Assembly (NCBI GenBank): GCA_038030265.1
Contig: CM075937.1
Span: 4,030,001 to 4,094,000, forward strand
DNA from: Corythucha ciliata
Lineage: Eukaryota; Arthropoda; Insecta; Hemiptera; Tingidae
Direction: 5' to 3'
DNA length: 64,000 nt
Shown here: piece after piece, positions 36,001-41,779 of the stretch
Layout of the letters: each line of letters opens with the position of its first letter
Position numbering within the stretch: position 1 is the stretch's first letter
The notes under the pieces: model-generated
Databases searched by the model: none
Told to the model about the DNA's origin: nothing
The model's input: only the letters and a program-made list of their open reading frames with translations
Position numbers and translations under genes: made by a program

Positions 36001-39000
36001 CAAAATCGGTGATTTCTGTCATGAAACCAGAAACAGAATTGTTTGTAAGGGGGGAGGACACTTTCAAAACGATTGAAATGAAGAAAATAATCCGCGACAA
36101 TGGTTTCCTGATTAAGCCAAGTCCACGAATTTTGTTCTTTGAAGAGCCAAGACAGCACTACACCTCAACACGACCGTCAACGTACAAAAAATTAACCTTC
36201 ATTACAGTAAATTTAGCCCACAGAGGCGACAATAAGTTGGCCGCAAAACTACTGATTTTTCCCCTAAAAACATGCCCGCAACGCGGCCCAATTGTCAGCC
36301 CGCCCATTAATCAAATTTTTGGCTTACTGGCAAGAGGGTCCTTTTCAGAAGGTCCGTTGGCTTTGTATCCAGGTGGAAGCAGAGCGGAAACGTCCTTGAA
36401 TTCCACTTTTTTCAGTATCGCCTCTACTGGTTCAGCACTCTTTGTTTCTGTTTTGTCTATTTGAGGGGGGGAAAAAAACGCATCAATTAGGAGGATATTA
36501 TCTTCAAACTGATAGCTACGAGGATAAAGTGCTTACTTAATTTAAAGCCCGGGGGAAGTAGAGTTTCAGGAATATTGTCTTTGACGGGAGGCTTGAATCC
36601 GGGTGGCAGCAAACTGGCTGGCACTGACGTTTTAACGACGGGTTTTAATTTGAAATCTTTTGGTAACAGGCTTTCGGGTACTTTCTCCGCTGTTGCATTC
36701 GCTTCGCTTGGATTATAGCCAGCTGGAAGGAGCGATGAAACGTCTTCGAATGTTATCTACAGGAAAGGAATATGTTTAAACATTTGAGGTATTAAAAGAA
36801 AGGTCCTTTAATAAATACCTTTCCGAGAACACTTTCCAGATTTTTGCTCGTATCGTTCTTTTCGTCTTTAACCTTGTTCTTAAATGTTGAACCACTTGAT
36901 CGTCCGTTGCCCTCTCTGTTTGAACTCGTATTTTTTGGTTTAAATTCCCTCGATTTAAAACCAGGCGGTAAGAGTCCAGGGCCGAGTTCGTCAAATTTGA
37001 TGCTCTCAATAAGTGACTTTTTCGGTTTGATCGTTGTGCGCTTGCCCGTTGGTACGAAACGTCGAGGGGCCTCAGTTTCTGAACTGGCGGTTGTCGTCGA
37101 CGGGGTGGTTGTCGTTGTTGTGGTCGTGGTGGTAGTTGTCGTTGGAGTCGTAGGTGACACCGTTGAAGTCGACGTTTTATTTTCAGTCACGTCGGGGATG
37201 TCCAATTCGGCGTCACTCGGCCTGAAACCAGCAGCTGAAATTCCGGACGATAGTTCACTTTGAAGTCGGTCGAGTTTTTCAATTATCGACTCAGTCGATC
37301 CTCTCGACGAGGTTGAACCGGACGGCTGAGAAGAAGTCGATGTAGTGGGAGTCTCCGTACCGAGTTCAACTGGAGCGGATGACGGCACTTCGACGTTCTT
37401 TTCAATTGTTCCATTCGGCGACAGTGGTCGCGCAATTTCCTCCTGTTTGACAACTTGATCGGGGAGAAAACGTGCTCCTGAAACTGACCTGGATGTGTGC
37501 ACTGAGGCGACCACTACCCACGACTCCGTGGGAGACTCCGATTGTCCTTCAATTTCACGAGACGGAGCGGTCGGCGTTTCAAGTGATATCACGGGCGAGG
37601 TGGTGGACTGAGGAACAGATTTGGTAGTCACTGTCGGACGTTTTGTGGTCACAGTAGACGGTTGTTTCGATTTTAATTTCGGAGAATACGTAGTTACGAT
37701 CGGCTGTGGTGTTGGTTTTCTAGTAGTTGGAGCAGGAGTTGTCGTTGAATCTTTCAATACAAAACCAGGAGGCAGGAGCGAAGAGTTCAATGCTTCTTGA
37801 AATTTTATATTCGGAATCAACGGTTTGTCATTGCTGAAACAATAAAAAATCAATTAAAAAATGTTTGCACAAACATTAATTTTAAAACTAAAATCAAACC
37901 TTGAAACATTGTTAAAATTCGATTTCTCCAGATCAAGAATCGAAGGCGATAGACTTTCATCTAAACTTTCATCGGGTTCTAAAATATACTCGAGCTCATA
38001 GTCTGGATCATAGTGAGGCGATTCCGTTGTAGTGGTTGTAGTTGTCGTGGTTGCTCGAGTTCGAGGCGGGCTAGTTCTAGTGCTAGACGCGGGACGTCTG
38101 GTTCTTACGGTTCTGTATAAAATTAAATCGTGAGTGATTTGATTTGTGTTTGAAAAAAAAAAAAAACGCACTTAGGCTGTTGAGTTGAAGCTGGAGCCGG
38201 GGACGTTGATTCTGATGGTTGACGAACAAGATTCTTGTACTTGGTTCGGCCTCTGGTGGTTGGTGGAGCGGGTGTGGAAGGTGGTTCCTGTTGAATCGAA
38301 TTCGAGTAGCCGGTATTGGGAAGAACGTTGGGAGAAGGCAACTCTGATTGAAGTGATGAGGAAACCTGTGGCTTTCTCTTAACATTAGGAGTTTGAGAAG
38401 CCCTGAAAAAAAACAACAAAAAAAAAAAAACGCCAATATTAACTCGAAATCTCATCACATCCCATGAAGAGAAATGACACAGTACCTCCAGCGATTGCTG
38501 TCCAATTGGTCGACCAAACTACTCGACGGTCCGGATTGAAAATAAGACGCGGCCGTTGATCTGACGAGCTCCTGATAGTCAAGAGGTCGAATCGATACCC
38601 CGGGTCGGTGTGGAGGCTGAGCAACTGATGACGGCGGAGGTGGTGGTTCTTGGAAGCCGCTAACACTGTTAACCGCGACAGAACTACCCCGACCTCCTAG
38701 ACTGCTCGTCAAATCCTCTTCATAGTCCGACCCGGTCGCTCCGAATGGAAATCTCCCTCTACTAGTCTGCGGGTGAAATGGCTGGGGCAAGTGTTGATTC
38801 GTGTGGAATCCAGCCTGATTTGTCCGCACCTTTTAAACGACAAGTTTATGAGTTTAAAGCAAAAAAAAACCGTCACTAAATACCCGTGCTCGATCATTAC
38901 TTGTTGCTGCAGATATGGATCGAATTGCGGTGGTAATTGGTAGGCTGAAGGAAGAAAGCGCTCCTGCTGGTAGGAAGGAGGAGGAGTTCCACGAAAGCCC

Positions 39001-39130
39001 AGAGCAGTCGGAAAGACGGATCCACTGTTTTGTTGAAACGATGATTGTGGCTGTAGCGATCCCGGAGTCGATGATGGCGTCCTTTGGAAGCCAACGTAAT
39101 GTCCATCAGAAGAGTAGAAGTAGTCACCAG
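11861..39130 (-). CDS. SEA-domain, mucin-like type I membrane protein (14 exons, N-terminus not in this part)
   Basis: I assembled exons at 39130-38901, 38829-38486, 38402-38172, 38112-37900, 37833-36819, 36756-36537, 36456-36328, 32608-32410, 32332-32005, 31940-31870, 31803-31583, 31515-31385, 31317-31156 and 12025-11861. All have AG/GT borders and every phase matches, giving 1218 residues. Residues 1-860 are Ser/Thr/Pro/Gln-rich with Thr runs and at least eight LLPPG(F/Y)K-like motifs, as expected for an O-glycosylated ectodomain. Residues ~925-1070 form a SEA domain with a QGSVLVDY site (cleavage G995/S996 if active). Residues ~1088-1112 are the membrane helix, followed by a basic stop-transfer (NRHKSAKKK) and a ~105-residue cytoplasmic tail ending in a Tyr/Gly/Asn-rich segment. 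A cell-surface or apical-matrix role is inferred from the architecture. I do not recognise a named orthologue. Confidence 0.75.
12246..12620 (+). repeat. Dispersed repeat, left copy of an inverted pair
   Basis: From CAGTAAAATAAG through TTGCAATAATTAGGGTAG and TTCAAATTGTTGACCTCGAAA. It is a diverged reverse complement of 26270-26628. No coding signal. Confidence 0.75.
12713..13100 (+). repeat. hAT-like non-autonomous fragment
   Basis: Starts AGTGGTTTTCAACC and has GGGTGGCGACCC downstream, like the ends of hAT-type elements. A similar start (CAGTGGTTTTTGCGGCTCGCGACCC spread over 17314-17340) recurs to the right of Gypsy-1 in the same orientation. The right boundary is not defined. Confidence 0.35.
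13123..13293 (-). pseudogene. C-terminal tail of a CXC-domain protein fragment, cut by Gypsy-1
   Basis: On the minus strand a 56-codon frame runs from the Gypsy-1 border to a TGA at 13123-13125. It is acidic (LDPLLDLDYVDVKDPMDVEG) and ends with a nuclear-localisation-like SSKRKRVD. Its other half lies across Gypsy-1 at 17106-17310. It fits the acidic tail that follows the CXC knuckles in a cysteine-rich arthropod family. The link is inferred. Confidence 0.5.
13294..13329 (+). repeat. Gypsy-1 5' LTR remnant, 36 bp
   Basis: ATTAAAGCCTTAACTTTCGA through TTATAACA is identical to 17070-17105, the end of the 3' LTR. The 77 bases that should precede it are absent; the flank instead reads as CXC-fragment coding sequence. 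The promoter part of the LTR is therefore missing in this copy. Confidence 0.9.
13331..13352 (+). promoter_or_regulatory. Self-complementary primer-binding site of Gypsy-1
   Basis: One base after the LTR, 22 bases starting TTTAATCGACAAAATAG are the exact reverse complement of 17054-17075 in the 3' LTR. No TGG-type tRNA primer site is present. In Tf1-type elements the primer is the 5' end of the element's own RNA, pairing at this position; I infer the same here. The site overlaps the A of the gag-pol ATG. Confidence 0.75.
13352..16981 (+). CDS. Gypsy-1 gag-pol polyprotein, 1209 aa, intact
   Basis: One continuous frame. Gag is about residues 1-260 with two knuckles (CYFCGGYMHPRSTC, CANCQKIGHWAKVC). 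The protease is at ~285 with CLIDTGSSASYIS. RT is ~420-640 with STIDLESAYHQVP and CYIDDITVGG. RNase H is ~700-830 with VETDASD, EKEAT and ITDQEAL. Integrase is ~850-1110 with an HHCC-type finger (HRNLCHPG...CSTCAEL) and the D, D, E residues in VDFKGP, HSDRGTS and GLVERYNG. The C-terminus is a basic RPVRTRRPPSYLQDY tail. It lacks a chromodomain. Gag and pol are fused without a frameshift, as in the K02A2.6/Mag-like group. All catalytic residues I can check are present. Confidence 0.95.
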   Translation: MEKVLRPERFKANPDAPSAQREWTHWLRTFENYLAKTEIQAGDKLAVLSNYLSCDVFELIVDCTSYASALEILQAVYVKKKNEIFARHQLVTRKQLPSETIDQYVAALTTLSKDCSFKAVSTEQNTADHIRDAFIAGLLSPNIRQRLLENKTLELSQAIEQARSIEIAVKNSQTYDHYQSQQSVHPKSISENSIDNQCNATRPEFKKCYFCGGYMHPRSTCPARDKVCANCQKIGHWAKVCRSKKSSKTAAALADSSSSATSEETQFISSTLGASSSHSLSKALVSVQVNGNPGNCLIDTGSSASYISEEFASSKKIPFFPESGTVSMASTSLSSIVKGYVKVDLKLLNYSYKDVKLSVLSNLCSDVIVGHDILKLHSHLNVGFGGTNPPLTISSSTTFTPAKIEPIRIFSDLSLQTKPIATKSRRFSKEDSIFIRDEVEKLLKAGIIEKSSSPWRAQVLVTKSQSHKNRMVVDYSNTINKFTELDAYPVPNVEEVVLEMAQFKLFSTIDLESAYHQVPICKKDRPYTAFEACGRLYQFRRLPFGVTNGVPAFQKFIDSIVDSENLQGIRCYIDDITVGGRTKEEHDANLEKFLDVAKKYNLKLNEKKCKFSRTEIKLLGHLISHGSIKPDPDRLKPLLELPPPHDKPSLQRIIGMFAYYSKWVQRYSDKIRPLIELSKFPLSFSALSAFKQLKTDIANALLTCIDPNAQLVVETDASDIAVSAVLSQKGRPVAFFSRTLSVSEKKYPAIEKEATAIVECLRKWRHYLTNRHFKLITDQEALSFMFNLKHSSKIKNDKIQRWRLEMSCFSFDIFYRPGNLNKVADALSRVCGATNVNELYEIHRNLCHPGITRMYHWTRSKNLPFSLEDIKRVTNACSTCAELKPRFHKQKNSHLIKATKPFENVDFKGPIPSSTGNQYILTIVDEFSRFPFAYPCRDMSSATVKKCFYNLFSIFGTPAYIHSDRGTSFLSKELTSYLHGQGISTSSSTPYNPEGNGLVERYNGILWKTMSLAMKNKGLSTTRWEEVIQESLHAIRSLLCTSINCTPHERMFLHDRRSTNGTSIPSWLDHPGKVFLKTHVRSSKYSPLVTEVDLLEANPEYALIRKPDGKEVTVSLKHLAPRGDDSVFGHPEDDCTEFSDGGPNVTPEFPLTPIAHSSEEKEEPLIFNSSSNPSPEVTLSRPDSSEIENSGRPVRTRRPPSYLQDYVLK
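16982..16992 (+). other. Gypsy-1 polypurine tract
   Basis: CAGGGGGAGAA directly precedes the TGTGATG start of the 3' LTR, as expected for plus-strand priming. It lies just after the gag-pol stop. Confidence 0.75.
16993..17105 (+). repeat. Gypsy-1 3' LTR, 113 bp
   Basis: Begins TGTGATGAAG and ends TTTATAACA. Bases 17054-17075 are complementary to the primer-binding site, so the transcript start (R) is expected near 17054 and U3 would be only ~61 bp. The last 36 bp equal the 5' remnant. Confidence 0.85.
17106..17310 (-). pseudogene. CXC (tesmin/TSO1-like) cysteine-rich fragment, cut by Gypsy-1
   Basis: In minus-strand frames, GLIPKKMSNDPALSLFLKMV and CACKKRCTNAC are followed, one frame over, by CRKAGLKCSTLCINCSGE, which ends at the Gypsy-1 border. 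The cysteine spacing matches the CXC-like repeats of a family common in arthropods, where such a block is followed by an acidic C-terminus. At least two frameshifts mark it as dead. It may derive from a multicopy, transposon-linked gene. Confidence 0.5.
17314..17480 (+). repeat. Second hAT-like end fragment
   Basis: Contains CAGTGGTTTTTGCGGCTCGC then GACCC, resembling the start at 12713. It also includes a long G run near 17398. Boundaries are uncertain. Confidence 0.3.
17558..18187 (-). pseudogene. Copia RT end and RNase H
   Basis: One piece (17972-18187) has YISTVSRPDVPFATYLSQF, the Copia RT-to-RNase H connection. The other (17558-17911) has the RNase H end, with STACEAVNIKG, LLVDNKGAIDI and the TKHIDIRYHFIKDLV and VEYVESSNNLTDILTKGL motifs, ending at a normal stop. 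A frame change and a deletion separate them. Confidence 0.8.
18600..19686 (-). pseudogene. Copia integrase C-terminus and start of RT
   Basis: Within 19416-19686 are VIVDDYSHF and IRCDNGGEFSSSKFKQYC, two Asp motifs of the integrase, then AERMNRTL with the Glu. About 25 residues between the last two are deleted. 18600-19211 has the acidic linker and the RT start (WTVVKKPRNVKPIDTKWIFH, KARLVARGF). The remainder of RT is missing until 18187. Residues from the upper end of this frame past 19687 are Gypsy-2 LTR, not Copia. Confidence 0.8.
19682..19686. repeat. Gypsy-2 target duplication, left copy (CTGTT)
   Basis: The same five bases follow the 3' LTR at 24461-24465. The size is typical of Ty3/Gypsy integrases and the site is inside Copia. 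Confidence 0.75.
19687..19848 (+). repeat. Gypsy-2 5' LTR, 162 bp
   Basis: Starts CGTAATGACC, where the 3' LTR has TGTAATGACC, so the terminal T is mutated to C. Ends AGATATAACA. One other difference (CCTATGG versus CCCATGG) is visible. Confidence 0.85.
19851..19863 (+). promoter_or_regulatory. Gypsy-2 primer-binding site, tRNA-Ser(GCT)-type
   Basis: TGGCGACGAGGAT, two bases after the LTR, is complementary to the 3' end of a serine tRNA ending ATCCTCGTCG plus CCA. It contrasts with Gypsy-1, which has no tRNA-type site. Confidence 0.7.
20093..20623 (+). pseudogene. Gypsy-2 gag, N-terminal part
   Basis: ATG-initiated frame (MDAEQFAAFMASFTSNQERL) with the gag core, including FENFTPSKENFPMYVQRFEN and VAQHKFLSLYQ. 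It runs out of frame after DCEFVCLCERSI. The rest of gag continues one frame over from about 20610, so a small indel lies there. Confidence 0.85.
20605..22703 (+). pseudogene. Gypsy-2 gag end, protease, RT and part of RNase H
   Basis: Starts in frame at REHLLHSENKSFDEIVQKAL. Knuckles CVRCGRDNHKTVEC and CKSCTKKGHVAKVC follow, then the protease FEVDSGAGYTLLP. RT has FCHLDLFKAYLHF and SFFDDIIVYG (FDDI in place of YxDD). RNase H starts at VVTCDAAYLRVAGILSH and has the Glu-equivalent region NYSQIDRNALAVIF, though this reads Asp where Glu is usual. It ends early at 22703 where about 30 bases seem deleted. Confidence 0.85.
22704..23215 (+). pseudogene. Gypsy-2 RNase H end and integrase finger region, stop codon inside
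   Basis: After the deletion the frame resumes with RIFHQAAKLP and GADNTNADCLSRLP. A TAA at 22903-22905 interrupts it, and the same frame continues beyond (ISSDDVDAETIARETNADRE) to LHSTHVGATKMKQLARRYC, the His-His part of the integrase finger. A frameshift near 23200 follows. Confidence 0.75.
23216..24255 (+). pseudogene. Gypsy-2 integrase core and C-terminus
   Basis: The core D, D, E residues are present: LHVDYAGP, IVSDNATIFKCE and NGLAERNVRTLK. The Cys pair of the finger is damaged. A GPY/F-like C-terminal domain follows (LNVGDRVQSRYY, HYIIKLDDGYTYKRHIDQLR). The main frame stops at 24158, but the usual basic tail (LRRSERQRRPPIHLRDYEL) continues one frame over to a TAA at 24253-24255. Confidence 0.8.
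24286..24298 (+). other. Gypsy-2 polypurine tract
   Basis: AAGTGGGGGAGAC directly before the TG of the 3' LTR. Confidence 0.75.
24299..24460 (+). repeat. Gypsy-2 3' LTR, 162 bp
   Basis: TGTAATGACC...AGATATAACA, followed by the CTGTT duplication and then Copia sequence. Confidence 0.9.
24461..24465. repeat. Gypsy-2 target duplication, right copy (CTGTT)
   Basis: Matches 19682-19686. Confidence 0.75.
24585..25287 (-). pseudogene. Copia gag with one CCHC knuckle, frameshifted
   Basis: ATG at 25285-25287 begins MNANSIIIPQLTGENYGNWK, the UBN2/Copia gag start. A frame change near 25020 is needed to continue into STFNMLFLKKKLLSMRWDE. The knuckle CFKCGMKEHRAINC closes gag. The protease is almost wholly deleted downstream. 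Confidence 0.8.
25364..25632. repeat. MITE-like repeat with inverted ends
   Basis: The left end (25364-25390, TACTATACACG...CTGAAAGCCCG) and the right end (25604-25632, GGGCTTTCA...TGTGTACACTATA) are imperfect reverse complements. A second inner pair CTGAAAGCCCAAA / TTTGGGCTTTCAG lies at 25399-25486. It abuts the Copia end. Confidence 0.45.
25633..26269. other. No gene seen
   Basis: Mixed-composition intronic DNA. No open frame resembles a protein and no clear repeat. Confidence 0.5.
26270..26628 (-). repeat. Dispersed repeat, right copy of an inverted pair
   Basis: Reverse-complement relative of 12246-12620, sharing CTACCCTAATTATTGCAA and TTTCGAGGTCAACAATTTGAA. Diverged by perhaps a quarter of positions by eye. 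Confidence 0.75.
28011..28587. repeat. Palindrome B nested in palindrome A
   Basis: Arms of about 215 bp, 28011-28226 and 28373-28587, share GCGACAGTCCCATTCAACCG, TTTGACCCCCTATTTACGAG and GCCATGCTGTATCTGGGGCC. The loop is about 145 bases. Arm divergence is low to moderate. Confidence 0.85.
28599..28752. repeat. Palindrome C, small hairpin element
   Basis: Arms 28599-28653 and 28695-28752 share CCGTTCACAAGC and TGGAGTCTATGCA. The loop is about 40 bases. It sits at the junction where the right arm of palindrome A resumes. Confidence 0.8.
29070..29545. repeat. Three degenerate ~155-bp tandem units with G runs
   Basis: Each unit has AGGCAACCGA or AGGCAACTCA, TTCATGAT(A/G)AA, (T)GG(C/T)CC(A/C)ATTT, AATCGG(T/C)CCAAT and ends in a run of 9 or more G. 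Units start near 29070, 29240 and 29395. Confidence 0.75.
30497..30632. repeat. Hairpin with ~37-bp arms
   Basis: AAGGCCCAATTACACG and CCGAGTG on the left are mirrored by CACTCGGTTGGTGTAATTAGGCCTTT on the right. A small MITE is likely. Elsewhere in 29546-31155 I see no gene. Confidence 0.65.
31156..31317 (-). CDS. Exon 13: juxtamembrane and cytoplasmic tail
   Basis: Acceptor TTTCTTGTTTCAG, donor CAA/GTAAGA, phases 0 and 0, 54 codons. It begins LVNRHKSAKKKQPT, a basic stop-transfer directly after the membrane helix, then an acidic stretch with GADDLYNMEDVWGD. Confidence 0.8.
31385..31515 (-). CDS. Exon 12: end of SEA region and transmembrane helix
   Basis: Acceptor CTGTCAACAG, donor GTG/GTGAAT, 2 + 43 codons. 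It encodes the hydrophobic helix WAIAVIVIGLASLLFVIIFG, preceded by an acidic stalk (AEEDELLPQ). Confidence 0.85.
31583..31803 (-). CDS. Exon 11: second half of the SEA domain
   Basis: Acceptor AATTTTAACAG, donor TTG/GTATGC. It starts SQGSVLVDYFVELTD, the strand-turn with the G/S self-cleavage-type site. It continues through the C-terminal SEA helix and strand (MKRLFHESL, YRLGKYTIDP), with a Ser/Asn-rich insertion between them. Confidence 0.85.
31870..31940 (-). CDS. Exon 10: small SEA exon
   Basis: 71 nt, phases 0 to 2. Acceptor TTTTTATAG, donor CAG/GTATAC. It encodes LEAVYSSSDSLSKWYKKITI, matching the helix before the SEA cleavage strand. Easily missed because it is shorter than most ORF cut-offs. 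Confidence 0.75.
32005..32332 (-). CDS. Exon 9: Thr-rich linker and start of the SEA domain
   Basis: Acceptor GGTTAACACAG, donor CAA/GTATGT, 1 + 109 codons. An Ala/Gln helix (VEKILEQARQNAAKIAAYNE) is followed by a run of eight Thr and by a cysteine pair (CTKDC). The first SEA strand/helix region follows (AKWVPELLDHNTLEWQQLA). Confidence 0.8.
32410..32608 (-). CDS. Exon 8: LLPPGFK motif and Pro/Thr-rich region
   Basis: Acceptor CTAATTTCCAG, donor CAG/GTAAGA. The split codon completes Ser, giving SLLPPGFKIPSP, followed by a Glu/Thr-rich and a Pro/Arg/Lys-rich stretch. Confidence 0.8.
33120..33840. repeat. Degenerate ~18-bp tandem array (AACCACAAAAAGCTCT-type)
   Basis: Repeated units like CTAACCACAAAATGCT. 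Related to, but distinct in sequence from, the array at 34740-35940. Confidence 0.8.
33950..34510. repeat. Degenerate minisatellite, CAATTTCGCGGGTTTGGCTC type
   Basis: Irregular ~35-bp units with AATTTCGCAGATTTGG, GGCTC and AAAAACCAAA. The same family recurs at 47870-48230, 51680-52030 and 61400-61560. Confidence 0.6.
34740..35940. repeat. 18-bp tandem array (AACCACAGCGAAGCTCGT) with higher-order structure
   Basis: The best-preserved units are at 35210-35330 and 35460-35680. A longer segment with GTGGTACCAACCATGAAAA recurs near 35130, 35365, 35440 and 35570, giving a higher-order repeat. Because 18 is a multiple of 3, several frames stay open on both strands. It lies in an intron. Confidence 0.9.
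36328..36456 (-). CDS. Exon 7: one LLPPGYK motif
   Basis: Acceptor is a pyrimidine tract ending CAAATAG, donor CCA/GTAAGC. 129 nt, phases 1 to 1. It encodes VEFKDVSALLPPGYKANGPS. Confidence 0.75.
36537..36756 (-). CDS. Exon 6: four LLP-type motifs
   Basis: Acceptor TTTCCTGTAG, donor TTAA/GTAAGC, 73 codons + 1. It holds SLLPAGYNP, SLLPKDFKLK, SLLPPGFKPP and TLLPPGFKL at a spacing of about 20 residues, the clearest repeat block in the protein. Confidence 0.8.
36819..37833 (-). CDS. Exon 5: large mucin-like exon
   Basis: Acceptor TTATTGTTTCAG, donor AAG/GTATTT, 1 + 338 codons. Ser/Thr/Pro-rich throughout, with a run of 12 Thr. LLPPGF motifs lie near both ends (SLLPPGFVLK and GLLPPGFKSR). Confidence 0.85.
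37900..38112 (-). CDS. Exon 4: Thr run and acidic stretch
   Basis: Acceptor TTTTATACAG, donor AAG/GTTTGA. Arg/Thr/Pro-rich start with nine consecutive Thr, then an acidic segment (YDPDYELEYILEPDESLDES). Confidence 0.75.
38172..38402 (-). CDS. Exon 3: Ser/Pro/Gln-rich
   Basis: The acceptor is a long T tract ending TTTCAG, and the donor is TAA/GTGCGT. The split codon completes Arg, then ASQTPNVKRKPQVSSSLQSE. Low complexity, consistent with a glycosylated stalk. Confidence 0.75.
38486..38829 (-). CDS. Exon 2: Pro/Gln/His-rich
   Basis: Acceptor TCGTTTAAAAG, donor GAG/GTACTG, 114 codons + 2. Contains QEPPPPPSSVAQPPHRPG and the more ordered LDYQELVRSTAASYFQSG. Confidence 0.75.
38901..39130 (-). 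CDS. Exon 1 of the visible part: start of the ectodomain
   Basis: Acceptor CTTCATGGTTTCAG, donor CAA/GTAATG. It needs one base from an upstream exon, then GDYFYSSDGHYVGFQRTPSS. It lacks a signal peptide, so at least one earlier exon must exist. Confidence 0.75.
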
Positions 39131-40690
39131 CTGAAACCATGAAGTTTTAAAATTAAATTTGGCATACTGCACAATGTACAATACAAAACAATTTTAAAGT
39201 TGAAGCTAGGCGGTGGCAGGGGGGGGGGGTCATCTCAGTACCTTAAAACAAGATTTTTTAAAATTTTGTTACAGCGTCAGCCACAATAGAGATAATCCAA
39301 CTTGCGTCTTTTACAATTTCCTTTTTAGCCTCTACCACCTGAAATCTACTTTATACTTTGAAAAAAGCGACAACAGATGAAAGAGGGTAACTCTGTTTTC
39401 TTCATCACCACCTTCTCTTTCCATTAACACCCATCCGACTCCTTAAATTCATAGTAGAGGGAGTTGTACGTTTGAAATGGAAATGTAATTACTGATCATT
39501 AGAACTTTGCTCCCTAAATCAAAAAAGGTTAAGGGTGATGAGAGAGAGATGAGGCAGAGGGGGAGGCACTGTCAAAAGAGTTTTGCATCAATTCTGCACT
39601 CGCTCCCGCACCCCTCATACCACACTAATCGCTTTAAACGCTGAAAAAGAATGATGATAGAACAAGGCATTATCGATAATAATAAACGTTTGACACCCTA
39701 ATGCGTAATGAGGTTTTTTTTTTCAACCAGGAGAATCTAATTTTCTTCCTCGCAATTTGTTTTATTAACTGGAGCATGTTGTGCTTTAACGAACGTTCAA
39801 GCTCTTGTCAATACCCCGGGCTTTTATAGAACGTCACGGACCTGTAATTCTTCGTGTAAATTAGCCAAATTTGTGAAAAACGATCTTGTTTGACTGAAAG
39901 TTCCGTTTGAAGAAATAACGTCTTCCGAGTCGTTTTTTAGAAGGGGATACTACATCCGTTTCAATCGCTAAAAAACCTTTCAAACTTCATAGCATCGCAC
40001 TTGATTAATCAACCAATTACAGTGTTGACTGAACTGAGAACACGCCTTTTACATTACACTTCAATGAGTTGTCAATTTCTGTTTATTACTAATTGAATGG
40101 CATTTTGTTTTTGTTTACGGGGAGCATAACAAATTCACCAAGCCACACAAAAGGTATTTCAGGTAGAAAAACAATTAAAATGACTCTGCCATTCTGTAAC
40201 ATTCTCATATACAAATATGCAGCCTTTTCGATTGGAATCTTGCGCAACTTTTTTTTTTATTTTTATAAAGTCTTTAACGATAAAATGATCCTCGGAGTTT
40301 TACAAGGAAATATTGAGTTCATTACTTCTTCTTGCAATAAAGGAGATATATGTCAAGTGGCAAATCTATTAAATAGGCGACGTAATTGATGACTATAGGA
40401 TGGAAACTAAAACTCATCACGAAAGGTTGATTGCTTTAAAGTCAAGGAGCCTAGAATATAGTATCAACCGACGCCGATGTGTAGTTGAAACATTGTTAGT
40501 GCCTTTCAATATACATCCGTGTTGAAACGTTAACCTGAGAGATTGACACGAAATATTGACTGGTAATGGATAGCAATGCTTTGGAGAGCGCTCAAAGTGT
40601 GTGGGGGGGGGGAGAGATTTCAAAAACAAGGAACGCCCGAACGGAGAAAAATTGTCGTTAACACTTAAGTTGACGTGAAATAACATTGTG

Positions 40691-41340
40691 GCAAATATTC
40701 CTCCTTGGGTCCTGAATGTTCCAGAATGTATTATCGGACACCGCTAGAAATGCCTATAGCTTCCAACATAAATCCTATTCCCCTAATACTGTGTGTTCAA
40801 AAATGGGCTCATGACACGGAGAAAAGAGAGGGGGGGTGGAGGGCGAAATAATCATTTTCGACAAAGTTTATGGTTCTCCATACACCAGGAATGATTAGGA
40901 GAATAGTATGTGCCGGAAGCTCGGCCTCGGAGGAGTTTTTTCCCCGAAATGTAACGGATATGCAGGTCACAGGCTATCACTGTCTTCAAGTCTTAGCAGG
41001 AAAAAAAAACCTCAAACATGGTTAGGCGTGGATAAATAGAATTCAAAGATGTTCCAGATTGTTTCAATGTGTTTTAGAATGCTCGGGATGAGTCCGGAAT
41101 GTTCTTGAATGTGTTATCGGACACCTCTAGAAATGCCTAGCTACTTACAAATTATGTTCTACTAATATGAAAGTTCGAAAACTTGTTCATAACATGGGGG
41201 AAAAAAAGCAAATTTGTTTGGTCCCCGAATCCGAATGATTAGCTCAAAGTGCGTGGAAGAGGGAGGGAGCTTCCGAATAGGACCCCCCCCCAGGTGACTC
41301 TGAGCCCGTTCATTCATTGATTGACTAAGAGATGGCCATA
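40691..41340. repeat. Two diverged copies of a ~390-bp dispersed repeat
   Basis: GAATGTTCCAGAATGT(A/G)TTATCGGACACC and CTAGAAATGCCTA occur near 40720 and again near 41105. The CTAGAAATG motif also occurs near 10235. Confidence 0.6.
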
Positions 41341-41779
41341 AAATCATCGTTTTCGTATAACCTTGAAGGTAATTTCTCCCTCTAGAATTGCGACCTTACG
41401 AACCGTAATAACAAACAATTTTCACTCGAAGTCGAAAAACTGGAAAAAAACTCCAAATATGGTAAGCCATGTGGCGAAAGGAAAACCTCATTGATGGTGG
41501 GAAAGGAGACCTCGCAGGAAATCCTACTCTCCTGGAAGGATTGATGACCAATCGTTGTTTAAAAAGTACCCAAAAGCTTTGAAGAGGTAAATATTGAGGC
41601 TTTTCGATAGTTTTCGATCCCAAATTACTATAGGAGAGTAAGGTTGGCCAGGAACTTATGGCCAGGCAGTGCTGGCTCTAAAAGGGAGACGAGCCGGGCG
41701 ACCACCCAGGAGCGCGTCCAACAAAATGGTGAGGGGAAAAATAAAAAATGACCTAAGAAGCGCATTTGATTTATGAATA

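Larger units (their letters stand above)
32609..36327 (-). other. 3.7-kb intron 7 made largely of minisatellites
   Basis: Lies between exons 7 and 8 of the SEA/mucin-like gene. About 60% is tandem repeat (33120-33840, 33950-34510, 34740-35940). The long open frames in it are a by-product of an 18-bp period. Confidence 0.7.

Noticed and set aside
36844..37263. Plus-strand frame rich in Val and Leu opposite the large exon
   Set aside because: It is the antisense shadow of the Thr-rich coding exon on the minus strand; Thr codons read as Val/Ser repeats in reverse.
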